From positions 43,870,480 to 43,934,479 of the forward strand of contig OY979716.1 in NCBI GenBank assembly GCA_963855995.1: 64,000 nucleotides of DNA, in the 5' to 3' direction. A program made the position numbers and the translations under genes. A model generated the notes under the pieces. The model worked only from the letters and a program-made list of their open reading frames with translations. It was not told the origin of the DNA and made no database searches. The stretch is from Muricea muricata. Its lineage: Eukaryota > Cnidaria > Anthozoa > Malacalcyonacea > Plexauridae. Positions 1 to 12,028 of the stretch are shown in pieces (the first letter of the stretch is position 1; each line of letters begins with the position of its first letter).

Positions 1-521
1 TAATTGACACTCATTTTAAGTTTACAAAAAACAATGTTTTAACCATCTTTCAAAAAACTGTCTATGCATGTCCTTTTTGTAAAACATCTGGTAAAATGTT
101 CAGTTTTACCGGGGCACAATATCTGCATTGAGATTGAGTATATAAAGGGAAAGAGTATACGCTTTGGCGCTGGAATATGGTTTTTTCAAATATCCATTTA
201 TCAGTACTGTTTTTCTGGGTATATTTATATTTCATTACTGCGAAAATATCTTCATAAACTTTGTATTTTAACGGGTAATTTTTAATGACTTTTAAATCCG
301 TGGCACGCGCTGATATAATTATAGTTAACGAGCGTAACTGTTGTCATATACCTTAATCATATACTAAAAATACTTCCTTTGTCCTGCCTCATTAAAAAAA
401 ACACATACATAAGAGCGAGAAAGCGTGTCTTCGATCAGTTGTATGTTACTTTCGTACTGGCAGCAATCTCTCACACGCAATTGTATTTTGAAGCTATAGC
501 GCTTGTTCGCTTGAAGTTAAT
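1..521. other. Upstream flank of the BEN-domain gene, no gene seen
   Basis: AT-rich sequence with only short open frames lacking composition or homology that I recognise. It presumably holds the promoter and 5' untranslated region of the gene starting at 522, but I see no clear TATA box or other named site. Confidence 0.4.
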
Positions 522-2398
522 ATGTTCCGTCGATTGACAAAAACCGTACCTAAGCAGTGTTCGGTGTATTTTACCATTGACGATACTACAGCCGTTATGC
601 CAACTAAGAAAATTACAATGGTCGAAGGTGCGAGGCCAATCACCAAGGGAGAAAAAGTTATGGTGACCTGGAATGGACAAGGGCTTGAAGCATATATTTT
701 GGAACTTTCTGGTAAATACAAGCAGATAACTTTGTATACATTTCTGTATTTATATATATTTGGGCCAAATTGGCAAAAAACTAAACATGTTTGTTAGATT
801 TTTGTAAGAATCAGATGAAGTATAAATAGATTTGATGTAAAAAGTTAATTACCGTATCTATTTTCATTCCAGATGACTTCTCCGCTTTGCTAAGAAGTGA
901 GAGAAACTGCCAGAAAAAGTCGAAGGCTGAGTTGTTTGCTGAGATTAATGTTATTCCACCAACGAAGGACAGTGACAACGAGTCAGATGAAGAAAATCCG
1001 TTGGAAGGTGAAATGGAAGAGCAATTAGAAACAGTAAAGCCCCCCAAAAAGAAGAGAAAAACAAAGAAAAAGTCCGACTTGAATAAAGAAAATCATCCTC
1101 CAGTCAAAGATAAATTAGTGAGTTTCTATAATATATTTTCATCGTACATAAGTTAGGTTATAACTGTTTTGTCCTTGCCGCCCACCAACCTTCCCTTCCT
1201 GTGAAAAACATTTTTTTGTGATTTAGATATTCTCTATTCATTATTATATAGGCTAAAGTAATTGGTGTTGGAAAAGCTCCTCGACCTCCACTCCCTCCAG
1301 CAACAAGTATACCGTTGCCTTCCATTGCCCGTACACCAACATGTGCGCATGAGAATAATCTTCCTATGCCATTCGCCACAATACCAAATCTAAGCAACAA
1401 TCTTTCTCGTGAAGAAAGCATACTTAGCGAAGATCTGCCGCCTTTGACTTCGACGCCAAGTGTCAGAACAACTCCCTGTGGTCTACAAAATATCGCTCTG
1501 GATGGGATAACGAACATTAGCGAAGAGCTGTTACCGCCTTCGACACCAATTGTCAATAGCAGCACTCATTCGAATTTGGACAGCATCGTTCCTGGTGGTA
1601 ATTCTCTAGCGATGAACAACCCCACCTATCACAACTTAGATGTTCCCCAGTTTTTATCTTTTTCAGACCCAATTTTATGTCCTTCATCAGCAAATCCAAG
1701 CGACCCTAGAATTGAGGAAATCTTGAAGAACCAAAAGATCATTATTGGCAACCTGAATTCGTTGACTGGACTTGTGAAGCAGTTAATCAAGCAGCAGCAT
1801 ATAAGCGTTCCAACAAGTAATGATGCTGTTGGCGATTTTGTTCAAACTACAACCAAGGTTGGCACGTCTAACTCAGTGTCAAAAGATGATTGCCGCATTT
1901 TGCCCTCAGCTGACCCAGAAATCTCTTCAACCGACATAGCAGCTCACACGCCGCCAGCTTCAGAGTTGGTCAGCAACGACGAATTGGCAGCAATCAAGCT
2001 TAAAAGCTCTGGTCCAACAGCTTTTGCTGGTGCTTTATTTAGAATGCTGTTCACATTGGATGAAATGAAAGGACAAAATTGTCGTGGTTTGGCAAAGAAA
2101 GCAAAACTTGATGAAGGAAAACTGAAAAAATACAGGAGTACGTTTACAAATACTATCCGGACACACCTGACCAGTTATCTCAAACGTGGGCACGTTGTAC
2201 CCAAACCATTGACTCCTATATTAGGGGTAAAAAACACAAAGATAAAAATTTTTAAGTTGCTTAATTCACTTCATAAAGTTTATCAAATTTTGTAATTACC
2301 CAATAAGCGTTTCTCTGTACTATTTCTGTGTAAATATTTAAAATGTCTTAAATAAAAATTAACTTACTTTTTTTAACTCACAGTCTTTGACTTGGTAG
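522..2398 (+). CDS. BEN domain-containing protein, four exons
   Basis: Spliced gene with exons 522-711, 873-1117, 1252-2226 and probably 2384-2398. Every junction has GT-AG sites and the frame is kept: phase 1 after exon 1, phase 0 afterwards. The start is the ATG at 522. Exon 1 gives a small folded-looking N-terminus. Exon 2 gives an acidic stretch followed by a lysine-rich PPKKKRKTKKK segment that resembles a nuclear localisation signal. Exon 3 is a long Pro/Ser/Thr-rich low-complexity linker ending in a BEN-like domain (around SSGPTAFAGALFRML, then KLKKYRSTFTNTIRTHL). BEN domains bind DNA or chromatin proteins and usually act in transcriptional repression, so a nuclear role is likely. If exon 4 is not used, exon 3 reads on to a stop at 2293. 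It could be a host gene or a domesticated or element-borne BEN protein; no catalytic domain is present. Confidence 0.75.
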
Positions 2399-2720
2399 AC
2401 TCTTTGTAAACTCCGTCCAGGTGCATGTTAGTATACCCAGGTGTCTGTATTCTTCAAACTCTGCATGATTTCTTCTTCGATACATGCAATGTAGAGATTA
2501 TACTGCTGCCGTATAACATTGCCTTTTAAAACATCACAATGTTTCATTGCGTTACACAAATAGCGTAATAGTATTAGAACTGCATCCAAAAAGCTCCTCA
2601 ATGAGAAAACATCTTACCAAAATATGTAAAATAGTGTAGCAAATCTAAACAACTTTGCCCAAACCTCATAAATAAATACGAATATACAGTATGCCTATAC
2701 TCGGAATTGTTATGCGTTTC

Positions 2721-3455
2721 TTATATGATACCCATTAATATTTGTGCCAGTTGTTCGAAAGGCATGTTCGTAAATAAGATAGCATACGCGTGGTCGTATG
2801 TATACATACGCGTAATTCCTATTAGTATATGATACGCGTATATATTTGATACGCGTATGATACGCGTATCAAATATATACGCGTATGTTAAGATATACGC
2901 GAGCGGTACTGTACTTAGATTCTTAATCAGCTCTTTCGCAAAGGAAAAGTAAATATATTGCATTCCAGATCGAATATGTACAGGGACACTTCTAGCAGTG
3001 TTTAACAATGTGCGAGCAGCAGATGGTAGATTTGGGTGGCCACATTCTTGCAAAATTTTAAGTAGACCATCAATAGCATTGTGCTTTACTTGGAAATTAT
3101 TTGCCCAATTTGCTAACTTATTCGTCAGGAAATCATCACCAACTTCTAAATCAACCTCACTATCTGATGCCTCGCTCACATTCAAACCTATAGCAGCCAG
3201 TTCTTGCTCATTGTAATCATCATCATGATTAAAACGAGCTCGTTTTTCACAGCATTCCTTGTCCCAGACTTGGGGATCAGTCTCAGATTGTACTTGTGTC
3301 AAATCATCACTGACATTACTAACAATAGAAAAGTCTTGGCTTGTATCACTTAGTTCATTATCAGTGCTGTCACTAAGCTCAGTAGTATAATCATCATGTC
3401 TCAAGGCTTGCACAGCTGCAACCCATTTTCGTTTATACTGGGCACGTTTAGCCAT
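2721..3455 (-). CDS. Unrecognised acidic protein, probable N-terminal part
   Basis: Open frame reading leftwards from an ATG at 3455 in good context (gtcATGG). A basic first 20 residues (MAKRAQYKRKW) are followed by about 80 Ser/Asp/Glu-rich residues, then a compact part with ANWANNFQVKHNAIDGLLKI and HPNLPSAARTLLNTARSVPV. I have the impression that this last pattern recurs at the N-terminus of transposon-associated proteins in invertebrates, but I cannot name the family. The frame then runs into palindromic sequence at 2790-2900, so the true 3' end is probably lost or continues in another exon. Product unknown. Confidence 0.4.
   Translation of the reverse strand: MAKRAQYKRKWVAAVQALRHDDYTTELSDSTDNELSDTSQDFSIVSNVSDDLTQVQSETDPQVWDKECCEKRARFNHDDDYNEQELAAIGLNVSEASDSEVDLEVGDDFLTNKLANWANNFQVKHNAIDGLLKILQECGHPNLPSAARTLLNTARSVPVHIRSGMQYIYFSFAKELIKNLSTVPLAYILTYAYIFDTRIIRVSNIYAYHILIGITRMYTYDHAYAILFTNMPFEQLAQILMGII
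2832..2886. repeat. 55-bp perfect palindrome rich in ACGCGT
   Basis: Two 27-bp arms (2832-2858 and 2860-2886) are exact reverse complements around a single G. Each arm holds two ACGCGT hexamers. Further ACGCGT-like sites lie just left (near 2787 and 2809) and right (near 2896). It can form a near-loopless cruciform. It may be the tip of a small foldback element or a hairpin created by repair; no gene function is implied. Confidence 0.9.
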
Positions 3456-3499
3456 GACCAATGTCTCTATAATGCAAACATATTTTCTTAACAAGTGCC

Positions 3500-4460
3500 A
3501 TCAAATGTTATTATATTGATTGCATCAATCCTTTGTTTTTGCTGTATTATTAACCCTTATCTCAATGCAAACACAACAGATTTACCACAAGATATTTAAG
3601 TATAATACTTTATACAATATTAAATTTTGACCTCAGAGTCTTTAATTACCAGTCACTAATAAACCACTTGTATTTTGTTTCTTTTATCCTTTTCCTCATT
3701 TGTCCCTTTAATTTTTATTTTTGTAACCAGTTTAAATATTTGAGATCATTGTTGTACATACAATATAAAAGTATACTTGACTTAATTAATTAATACATAT
3801 TAGCTCTGAGTTGTTACTTTTATGATTAGTCTATCAGGCCTTTTGGGAAGAAAAGGTATATGGTACAATGAATTACAATTCTTCTGCTTGGGCACAGTGC
3901 TCCCAAATCTCCTTAAAACAGACTATCACGCAGGGGAGCAGAGTCAGTATTAACAGCATATTTCAAACAGTCTTTTTAAATGCTTTTTATCATGCTCTTT
4001 GTTTCAATTCCCTTTATTACAAAAGCATGCAATATTACAAATGGAAATTCATTCTGAGAGCATAGGTTTGGCATAGCACCATCATTTTATCTATTTTCAA
4101 GGGACACCACAAGGCATTTAATTCTTACTTATGAAGATCTTATACAACAGCAAACATTCCAACTGAATTCTAATTAAAATTTAAATAATTATGTGACTGG
4201 GGATTGAAAAAGAACTGACAGGCAAACCATACAAAATTCTTTAGAATGAAGAAATGTGCTGATATTATCACAATACTTGTCCACAATTATGTGGTTAAAA
4301 AGTTATATTATTATCTTAATAGAATAGACCAAGTTATAGTCAAGATCAGTTTAAAGCTGTTTAAAAAAACAAATTTAGCACTAAATCGCAAGATTAATTT
4401 TGTTTTGTCAAACACTACGGTAAAACTTGTGTTGCTACTCTGAGTTTATATCCATGGCGG
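3500..4460. other. AT-rich intergenic stretch, no gene recognised
   Basis: Only short open frames with no domain-like composition. I see no repeat structure, splice-supported exon or RNA gene here. Confidence 0.5.
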
Positions 4461-4469
4461 GCAAGCTGA

Positions 4470-4545
4470 AAATTATGCCAGACTATGAAATGCTAGCCAA
4501 GTGCTCTACCAACTGAGCTATGTGATCAGGTCAGTTCAAACAGGT
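4470..4545 (-). ncRNA. tRNA-like fragment or SINE remnant (A box only)
   Basis: The reverse strand contains TAGCTCAGTTGGTAGAGCA, an exact tRNA D-arm / Pol III A-box sequence. The expected anticodon stem does not pair and no B box (GGTTCRANTCC) follows, so this is a degenerate tRNA pseudogene or a tRNA-derived SINE fragment and not a working tRNA. Confidence 0.45.
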
Positions 4546-6530
4546 GATATTCCTAAACTAGGTCTTGTTCTGTTGATGTCAATTTAATCTCAAGTGTAAT
4601 AATATTTTCATGTATCTTGTTGTAAGGTGCAACCAGGGGTAAACATGACTTTGAAACATTCTCAAGTTAAAATATTAATTATTAACAAGCTTTATAGTAT
4701 CAACCCATTGAAGGTTGCAGTCTGGCAGTCAAAAGCTTGTTAACAAATTATATTTCAATCAGAGAATGTTTCAAAGTTATTACATCTTAAACTAACCTAT
4801 GTCTTCTATGATTATCGACTCCATACAGTATTGCGCTATTTCGACTTGTGTTGCGGGCTCAATATACTAACGGCCGCAATGGCGCCTATTTTACTTGACT
4901 ATTAAAACAAATGAGAAATTGTCAACAATCCTTCGTAAATCAAGGCATCATTGGCGATTACTCTCTTATTTTATCTTTTACTAAATTGAAGCATGCCAAA
5001 GCACTTAATGCTAACATTATTTGTGAAATATCCAGAAGATATAAGGTTACATAGCACCGGTAAATAACAAACATTTTCGGCAAAATTGAAACAGAGTATA
5101 TGCCAGTGGTCGAAAGAAAAGCAACATAGTAAATTGCCTGATATATTTACTCTTCAAGAAGGACTGTTTAACTTTATGTGAAATCGCAAATTTTACAAAT
5201 TCTAAGGGCTAAAAGCTGAAATATATTTCGAACTTAAGACACCATTAAAGATAGCTGAATACTCGGTTGCATATGAACATATTAATAAAAAATATAGGTA
5301 TCAGTTACTCTAAAACTTACACCTTTAAACAGGTATATTAACCACGAAATTCACAAAACTAACTCTTCGCGAAATTTGCTCTAAACTTTCAACTTTCAGA
5401 ACAGTCCCAGAAGCAGCTCTTGACTTTCACAATTACCAAACAAAATGACAAACACGATACTGTCACAGAATAGAAATAAACAGAAAGTCCACTCGAGTCG
5501 GAGCCTTTGAAGTTTGTGTCTCCACGCATGTCTCATTACGCATGTTCATTATGCAGATTCTGGCCAGTCAATTGCCTTCTCTAGCCAATAGGAACGCTGA
5601 ACTGGCCATTCCGCCATTATTCTGGCCAGTCAATTGCATAAAAATAGGGGGACATGTTGCACTGCTGAGTGGCGCTACTGTTTATTCCCTATACTGTGAT
5701 ACTGTTGATACATGAAATTTAACGCTTACATCAGAGCGAAATTGTTACATCAGTAATAGTGGGCAGCGGCAGAGACACATGCCATTGACGTGTCATGAAT
5801 ATCAATTTCATCATCCCGACGTGAAAAAAACGTTGTGTAAACGTTTCAGAAATACGTAAATTCACAACGTTGTTACAACGTTATTCTCACGAAACAATAT
5901 ATAATCTAATTGCGCGGCTGCATGCTTTACGTTCCATTTAGGTTGTATGATGGTTAGGTCCAATCTAACCAAAATAGAGCCATTTTAAAACGTTGCGTTT
6001 ACGTAACGTGCTAGCTGGGTATCACTAGAATAACTATCAAAGCCGTAATTCCATTGTTCAACCTTTGATAAACGAATGTCAACACTTTTATCATCTAGGT
6101 GTTATGGAAATAGACAATCCCTTGCAGCAAGACGGAGAGAAAGATTTGCAATGTGCATATATTTGTCAAAAGGGTGCTGGGGCAAGCCATTATGTGATGG
6201 TTTGCGGCCAGTATTGTTTCGTTTTCTTTATTTTTCACCTTTGTGCTCACACAGTCATATATCCAATAGATATCAAGATAATTAACACAAGACTTTTGTG
6301 AAATTTAACATATATATTGTGTATTAGGCCTATGGAATTAAGGTTACTGTTTACCGTCACCCGCTCGCGTGTGTTTTTGATACCCGCGTGAAATTTTCAT
6401 TATTTTTTTTAGCTAAAGCTAAATATTTTAGGTAATATTTCAGGTAAACACAACACAACTCACTCAATATCAAATAAAGATATATTTTCGGAATGTTCGG
6501 ATACAATTATTCAAAACAAGGCGCACCAAA
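4546..6530. other. Intergenic stretch with short repeats, no gene recognised
   Basis: A near-exact 19-bp sequence (ATTCTGGCCAGTCAATTGC) occurs twice near 5553 and 5616, with CCAAT-type motifs between. Around 5820-6010 there is a cluster of AACGTT-centred palindromic words that looks like a worn foldback or MITE-type repeat. No coding region can be supported. Confidence 0.4.
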
Positions 6531-6539
6531 ATACTTTCT

Positions 6540-6633
6540 TGTCGCGGATTGGCCATTAAATCGGTGTGTCAGCCAATCGCATCCTTTGACACATCTCCCG
6601 CTAAGAGAAAGTGAGCGAAGCCAATATTAAGCC
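6540..6633 (+). promoter_or_regulatory. Possible promoter with CCAAT boxes
   Basis: Two CCAAT elements, one inverted (GATTGGCC) and one direct (AGCCAATCGC), lie within about 90 bp of the ATG at 6634, with a third CCAAT at about 6620. This spacing suits a proximal promoter. There is no TATA box. Confidence 0.3.
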
Positions 6634-6655
6634 ATGGCGAATGGAAATATGAAAA
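6634..6655 (+). CDS. Candidate first coding exon of an unidentified gene
   Basis: An ATG in strong context (gccATGGcg) opens a seven-codon peptide (MANGNMK) that ends directly at a consensus splice donor (AAAA|GTAAGT, GT at 6656). If the donor is ignored the frame runs to 6828 with no recognisable domain. I could not identify a downstream exon, so the product is unknown. Confidence 0.3.
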
Positions 6656-6829
6656 GTAAGTTCACTGTTGCGTATCCAAGTTTTACTAATTTCTATGTAA
6701 ATTTACAAAATAGTGTAAATATCCGTTCGGGTGAAGAGTTTGTTATTAGTATGACACACAGTTTTATGGATGGTTATCTGTTAATGCAATATGTGATGGC
6801 TTGTTTGCTACATTTTTATAGACACTGAA

Positions 6830-7285
6830 ATAGGGTCTAGATAATTTAAAGTGTGCTTAAATTAATTTATAAATGTCATTTATTATATAATTAAAACAGT
6901 GAGGATCCAATCACGAAAACATTCCATAGGCCTTAAACATAAAACGTGAACAGATACAGGTCTCCTTAACATGCCACAAGTTTCACCAGCAGTGCCATTA
7001 GTAAAAACATATCATCTGCAAAAATAAAAAAAACACTCACTTTTGATTAAAAGAACAAAATGTGTGGATATATTCACATATTCCAGCCTTGCCTTTGCTG
7101 AAACCATCTTGGTAGTTGTCCTTCAGTTCAAGCGCATGTAATTCTAGTTTCACGCGTGTGATTTAAGACACTTCAATTGAAGCGGAGCCAAGCATTAACT
7201 TGCGTGAGAATAACTGTCCAGCACATCTTAATATTCGGGTAGAGCAAGAATATAAACCATATACCTTCTTCATAGAAACATTCAA
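6830..7285. other. No gene recognised
   Basis: AT-rich spacer between the candidate exon and the LINE fragment; nothing supported. Confidence 0.4.
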
Positions 7286-7289
7286 TATT

Positions 7290-7865
7290 TAAACTTAAAT
7301 TTCTTCTGGGGTGACAAGATTAAAAGCAAAAGAATTTGTATTATTAATCTCTGACAAGTAATTGGTAAAAGAAATTGACGAGTTTTGCATATTTGAGGCT
7401 AATTTATAACCCACAGAGGCAAACTGTTTGTTTAAGACATTTGGAATTTCATCTGCATTGGATATTATGGCATTGTTCCCTGGACATTTTAAGGATGGTA
7501 TCAATCTAATTGATTTTTTTGCATGATAAGATTGTTAATACCCTCCCAAGTCTTTTTAGTATTGGCAAAATTATCCTTAAAGTATTTATGAAAGTAAGCT
7601 TTTTTACTTATTCGAGTTAAGGCTAATATTTGTTTCTTCTATAATATTTATACTTCTCTGAATTACCTCGATAAAAAAGTGGATTTTTAATCTTTATTGA
7701 TTTCCCTATTCCTTTTGTTATCCATGGTTTTGAGGGCAACTTAGCCGCACATTTTGAGACTGGTTTTAAACGAGCATGTAAATTGTTACGATTTCTTGTA
7801 ATTATAGTTATGCACTTCTTTATTTTGCTTGAAATAATTAATGTAGAGATCTGGTAATTTTTTAC
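7290..7865 (-). mobile_element. LINE fragment (CR1/Jockey-type ORF2 linker region)
   Basis: On the reverse strand the pieces reading KPWITKGIGKSI, KYYRRNKY and NADEIPNVLNKQFASVG match the linker between the endonuclease and reverse transcriptase of CR1/Jockey-group LINEs. Because this part should come before the RT, and here lies downstream of an RT and its C-terminus, it belongs to a second, related copy joined end to end with the larger LINE. It is broken by stops and has neither endonuclease nor RT of its own. Confidence 0.65.
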
Positions 7866-9227
7866 CATAATTATACCGATACATGAATAAACTACAAAGG
7901 TAATTTTATATACATTTAGGATTTTCAAATTGAAAAACAATGGTTCAGAATGATCCATATAGAGTTTAAAACAAATCATTCTAAGAATCTTCTTTTGTAT
8001 ATTAAATAGCTTTTTCAGTCTAGTTGGGTATGTGTTTCCCCATACTAGATTTCCATAAGTAAGATATGGATATAGCTAAGCGTAGCAAATCAGTTTTAAA
8101 CTGTTTTTATTAGCATAATGTCATAATTTTGCAATTAGGCCACTGGATTTGATGATGTTTTTTGAAACTGAATCAAACTGTTCTTTCCACGTCAGCCCTT
8201 CATCGATTATTAAACCGAGGAACCTTACAGAAGATACTTGTTTAATGATATCGTTGTTTATTCATAAAGATATTTGTTGGTTCTGTGATTTGTTTTTTCT
8301 TTAAAAAACACAATTTTTGTTTTGGATGCATTAATGGATAATTTATTTGCACTGAGCCATTTTACTATTTTGTCTAATTCAGTTTGCACAGTTTTTGAAG
8401 AGTTTTTTATGCATGAGTTAAAATAAAAAGCATTTGTATCATCAGCATAAAGAACAAAAGAAACAATTTTACTAGTTTTCAAAATCATTAATGTATAATA
8501 AAAATAGCAGGGGCCCAAGAATTGATCCTAGGGGCACACCTTTTGTTACTTTCATTTCTGTTGATTTATGTTGTTTAAATTTTACGATTTGACTTCTTTC
8601 ACGTAAATAATTCTTAAACCATTGTAGGCAGATTCCTCTTATTCCATAATGTTCAAGTGTTTTGCAAAGAATTTCATGGTTCACTGTGTCAAAGGCCTTA
8701 GAGAGATCAAGAAAGACACCCAATGTATATTTTCTCTCATCTAAAACTTTTGATATTTTATCAGTTAATTTTAGAATAGCATCTTCAGTTGATCTATTTT
8801 TTCGAAACCCAAATTGATGCTTTGACAATATATTGTGCTTTTCTGTATAGCTACTAATATGCTGATACACTAGTTTTCAAGTAATTTTGAGAGATTTGTC
8901 AAAACCGATATTGGTCAGTTGTTTTCAAAAAGATTAGTTTCGTTTTCCTTTAAAAATTGGAGTAACTAGAGATATATAGGTCATATATATAGGTCAGGGG
9001 CTCGACAATTTCATTGGCTATAGATTTTATAATTTTGGCACTTATTTCATCATCTGCACTTTTGTTTTCTTTTAAATTAATCTCAGTAACTGGTTCAATG
9101 AAGATGCTTTCTGCATAATTACCTTTTAGGTAGTTTCTATATGAAATGCCATTGTCATTAAGAATTTTTTTAGCCAGTTGTGGACCAGTTTCAACAAAGT
9201 ACTTGTTAAATTGATTAGCAATGTTAA

Positions 9228-11956
9228 GGTGGAATGGTACCCAAAATTTTAAAATTTTTTAAAATTTTTTTTCCCTTTTTTGGCACAATGGGTTTGTGGT
9301 GTTCTTAATACAAAAAGAAATTTCTAAAATATCTCAAAATTTGTAGCTTTTTTTTGCTTATTTCTGAAGTGCTTTAGTTGGTTGCTATGGGCAACCGAAT
9401 TGTATACATGCTATTTCTGTGTAATAAACAGGGGAGAAACCCGCAAAATTACATTGAATTTGCCCTTCATGTTCTTAGACCATGTTACTTCTCTTACATA
9501 ATGTTGCCCCGTAACCGCTGGTCACTAGGATCGAAATAAAACGTTTTGAGATTTTGGAAGAGGTGTGTAAATGTTTGTATCTTAGTGTTTCGAAATATTA
9601 CTTTGTAAGTTTGCTTTTTGAAGAAATTTGAAGGTAGAATTTGTGTTAAAATATTTGTATATGCCAAAGCAACGTTCAGTTAGACGTAAAAAGAGAAAAT
9701 TCTGTGGGAATCAGTTTGCTAAAGCGGACAAATGTACTGAAATGGAGACGTCAACGTCGGAGTCAGCTGCTAATATTTCTACAGCCTCAAGCCGAAAACT
9801 CTCCAGTAGTCCTAGGGTCGGAAGCAAAAGAAAAAGGGATTGTTCAATGAATCACAATGACCAGTACGTTGAACGCTTCCGATTCATTGATATGGTCATA
9901 CTTGGGGGAGTTGTATCACTTCTAAAGTGCCCCACGTGTGAATGTTTGAGTCTAATCCTGATGGAAGGCAGTTCAAAACGCCATGCCTGTTCGTCTGAAT
10001 TAAGAATCCTGTGTGAAGGATGTGGATGGTTAAACACATTTTTTACATCCAAGAAACAAAGGAAATCTTTTGAAGTAAACAGACGTCTAGTTTATGCAAT
10101 GAGGTCAATTGGAAAAGGTCACAGCGGTGCCAAGAAATTTTGTGCTTTCATGAATATGCCTCAACCCTCTAAACCCAAACCATACCAGAAAAGCAATAAG
10201 ACAATAACAAAACATTTAAAATCAATAGCAAGAAAGACAATGTCTGATGCAGCAGACGAGGTAAGAAATCTCAAAAAGGTCAACAATGATGAAGTGGCTG
10301 ACTGTGCAGTGTCATGTGATGGTACTTGGCAGAGACGTGGTTTCTCCTCCCTGAATGGTTGTGTCACAGTGATGTCCATTGACATTGCAAAAGTTTTGGA
10401 CACTGAACCCTTGAGTCGAACATGTAAGCAATGCCAACTCCATTCTCACCTTGACAAGGAAGGTATTGGATATCAAACATGGAAAGCCAACCATACCCAG
10501 CGTTCTGCAAATTTTAGGGGGTCGGCCCCAGCCATGGAGCCAGAAGGTGCCTTGCGGATCTTCAAAAGGTCGGAGATGTTGCACAAACTTAGGTACACTG
10601 AACTGTATGAAGATGGAGACAGCAAATCTTATAGTCAGGTCAAAGATGTTTAAAAGGAACAAGACATTGAAGTTGTGAAGCAAGAGTGCATTGGCCATGA
10701 GCAAAAAAGAGTTGGTACCGCACTTAGGAATCTCAAAAAAGAAACACCTGGTCTTGGAGGTAAGGGAAAATTGACAGATGCTATGATTGACAAATTGCAA
10801 AATTATTATGGCATAGCTATTAGAGCAAATGTTAACAATGCTGAAGAAATGGAGAAGGCTATATTAGCAAGCTTCTTCCACTGTGCTTCTAGTCAATCTC
10901 ATCCCCTTCACGATTATTGTCCCGATGGTCCCGACAGCTGGTGTGGGTTTAAAAAACATAAAAGAACTTATAAACATGGTTCAGGACTCTCTTTGCCAAT
11001 TATTGCTAAAGTTAAGCCAATTTATCAAAGGCTTAGTGATAAAACATTACTTAAAAAATGCCTGCATTGAAAGACCCAAAATCAGAACGAAAGCCTAAAT
11101 GCTCTTCTTTGGCAAAGAGTCCCGAAGGAGGTTTTTGTTGCAAGGAAACTATTGAATTTGGCTTATATGATGCCAATGCACATTTCAACAATGGTGCACA
11201 GATTGTTCTGTCATTGTACAAAGCCCTGGGAATATCACCAGGAAAATACACAGAAGCTGGTTGTGAAACCCTTGATCGAGACCACTCATACAAAGCTGCC
11301 TACAAAGAGCAGGAGACAAACAAGAAAAGAAGAAAAATATTAAGAGGTCAAAAGAAAAAAAAGGAAGACAAGAAAAAGGACTCAGAAGGATTAACATATG
11401 GTGCAGGACAGTTTTAGGGTATGCTAGCTGTCAAAATGTTATTCTAAAGCACTGTGAACAGTTGATAGTTAACTTTTACTTAGCGATTTCTCAAATTTAC
11501 AAATTAGCCTATTAGTGGCATTGTTAACAGTTCTCATGCACAGTGGATTTTATATATCTCAATGAATTTTAGCATACAATTCACTTATATACCATTCTGT
11601 GATATGAACCTTAAATATAGTTTGTTATTTCATTGCCCTGTAATTAAATTATTAATTCCAAGGCGTGGCCATAAATTAGTTGCAACTAACTTTTCCTAAT
11701 ATCCTCTAGGAAGCAAGTGCAATGTTCTTGTTAGGTTCATATCACACATGTCTCTAGTGTAAACACTCACAAAGTTTCTGGATCAAATATTGTTTCTTTC
11801 CAGTGATATTGCTGTCACCGTAAAAGGCCAAAAATGGACCTTTGGGTGTGGCACCGTTGCCATGACAACAGAACAGTGTTCAAATGAGTCTGAATTAACT
11901 CCATTTTTTATCTAGAATACTATTATGATAATTAAAAAAAAATGCCAAAAATAATT
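9228..11956 (+). mobile_element. TTAA-flanked DNA transposon (Kolobok-like) in the LINE
   Basis: The LINE sequence breaks at TTAA (9224-9227) and resumes after TTAA (11957-11960). Leaving out 9228-11956 and one TTAA leaves the LINE linker frame open across the junction, which is strong evidence for an insertion with a 4-bp TTAA duplication. That duplication is typical of Kolobok and piggyBac elements. I do not see convincing TIRs: the left end starts GGTGGAATGG and the right end is a run of A/T, so the right end may be worn. It encodes the transposase pseudogene at 9628-11417. Confidence 0.65.
9628..11417 (+). pseudogene. Mutator-like transposase, inactivated
   Basis: Basic, Ser-rich N-terminus, then CPTCECL and CEGCGW cysteine pairs, then DCAVSCDGTWQRRGFSSLNG, SAPAMEPEGALRIFKRSE, ECIGHEQKRVG, GGKGKLTDAMIDKLQNYYG and SWCGFKKH. 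This series matches the family annotated as a Mutator-like transposase domain in many invertebrates. The first D of a DDE core is plausibly in SCDGTW. The gene is broken by in-frame stops at 10651 (TAA) and about 11068 (TGA) and by a frameshift near 11150; the lysine-rich tail ends at 11417. The TTAA context of the element would point to Kolobok-type movement. Start could be internal (ATG at 9661). Confidence 0.75.
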
Positions 11957-12028
11957 TTAAAAAAAAATTGATCTGTGACATTCATACTAGAATTTTTATG
12001 ACTGAATTTATCAGGAAGTTTTCATTGT
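11957..12028 (-). other. Continuation of the LINE linker right of the insertion
   Basis: Short AT-rich part of the LINE ORF2 linker between the insertion site and the readable frame beginning at 12029. No separate feature. Confidence 0.5.

Noticed and set aside
1158..1565. Reverse-strand 135-codon frame
   Set aside because: It is antisense to exon 3 of the BEN-domain gene, whose splice sites and domain support the forward strand.
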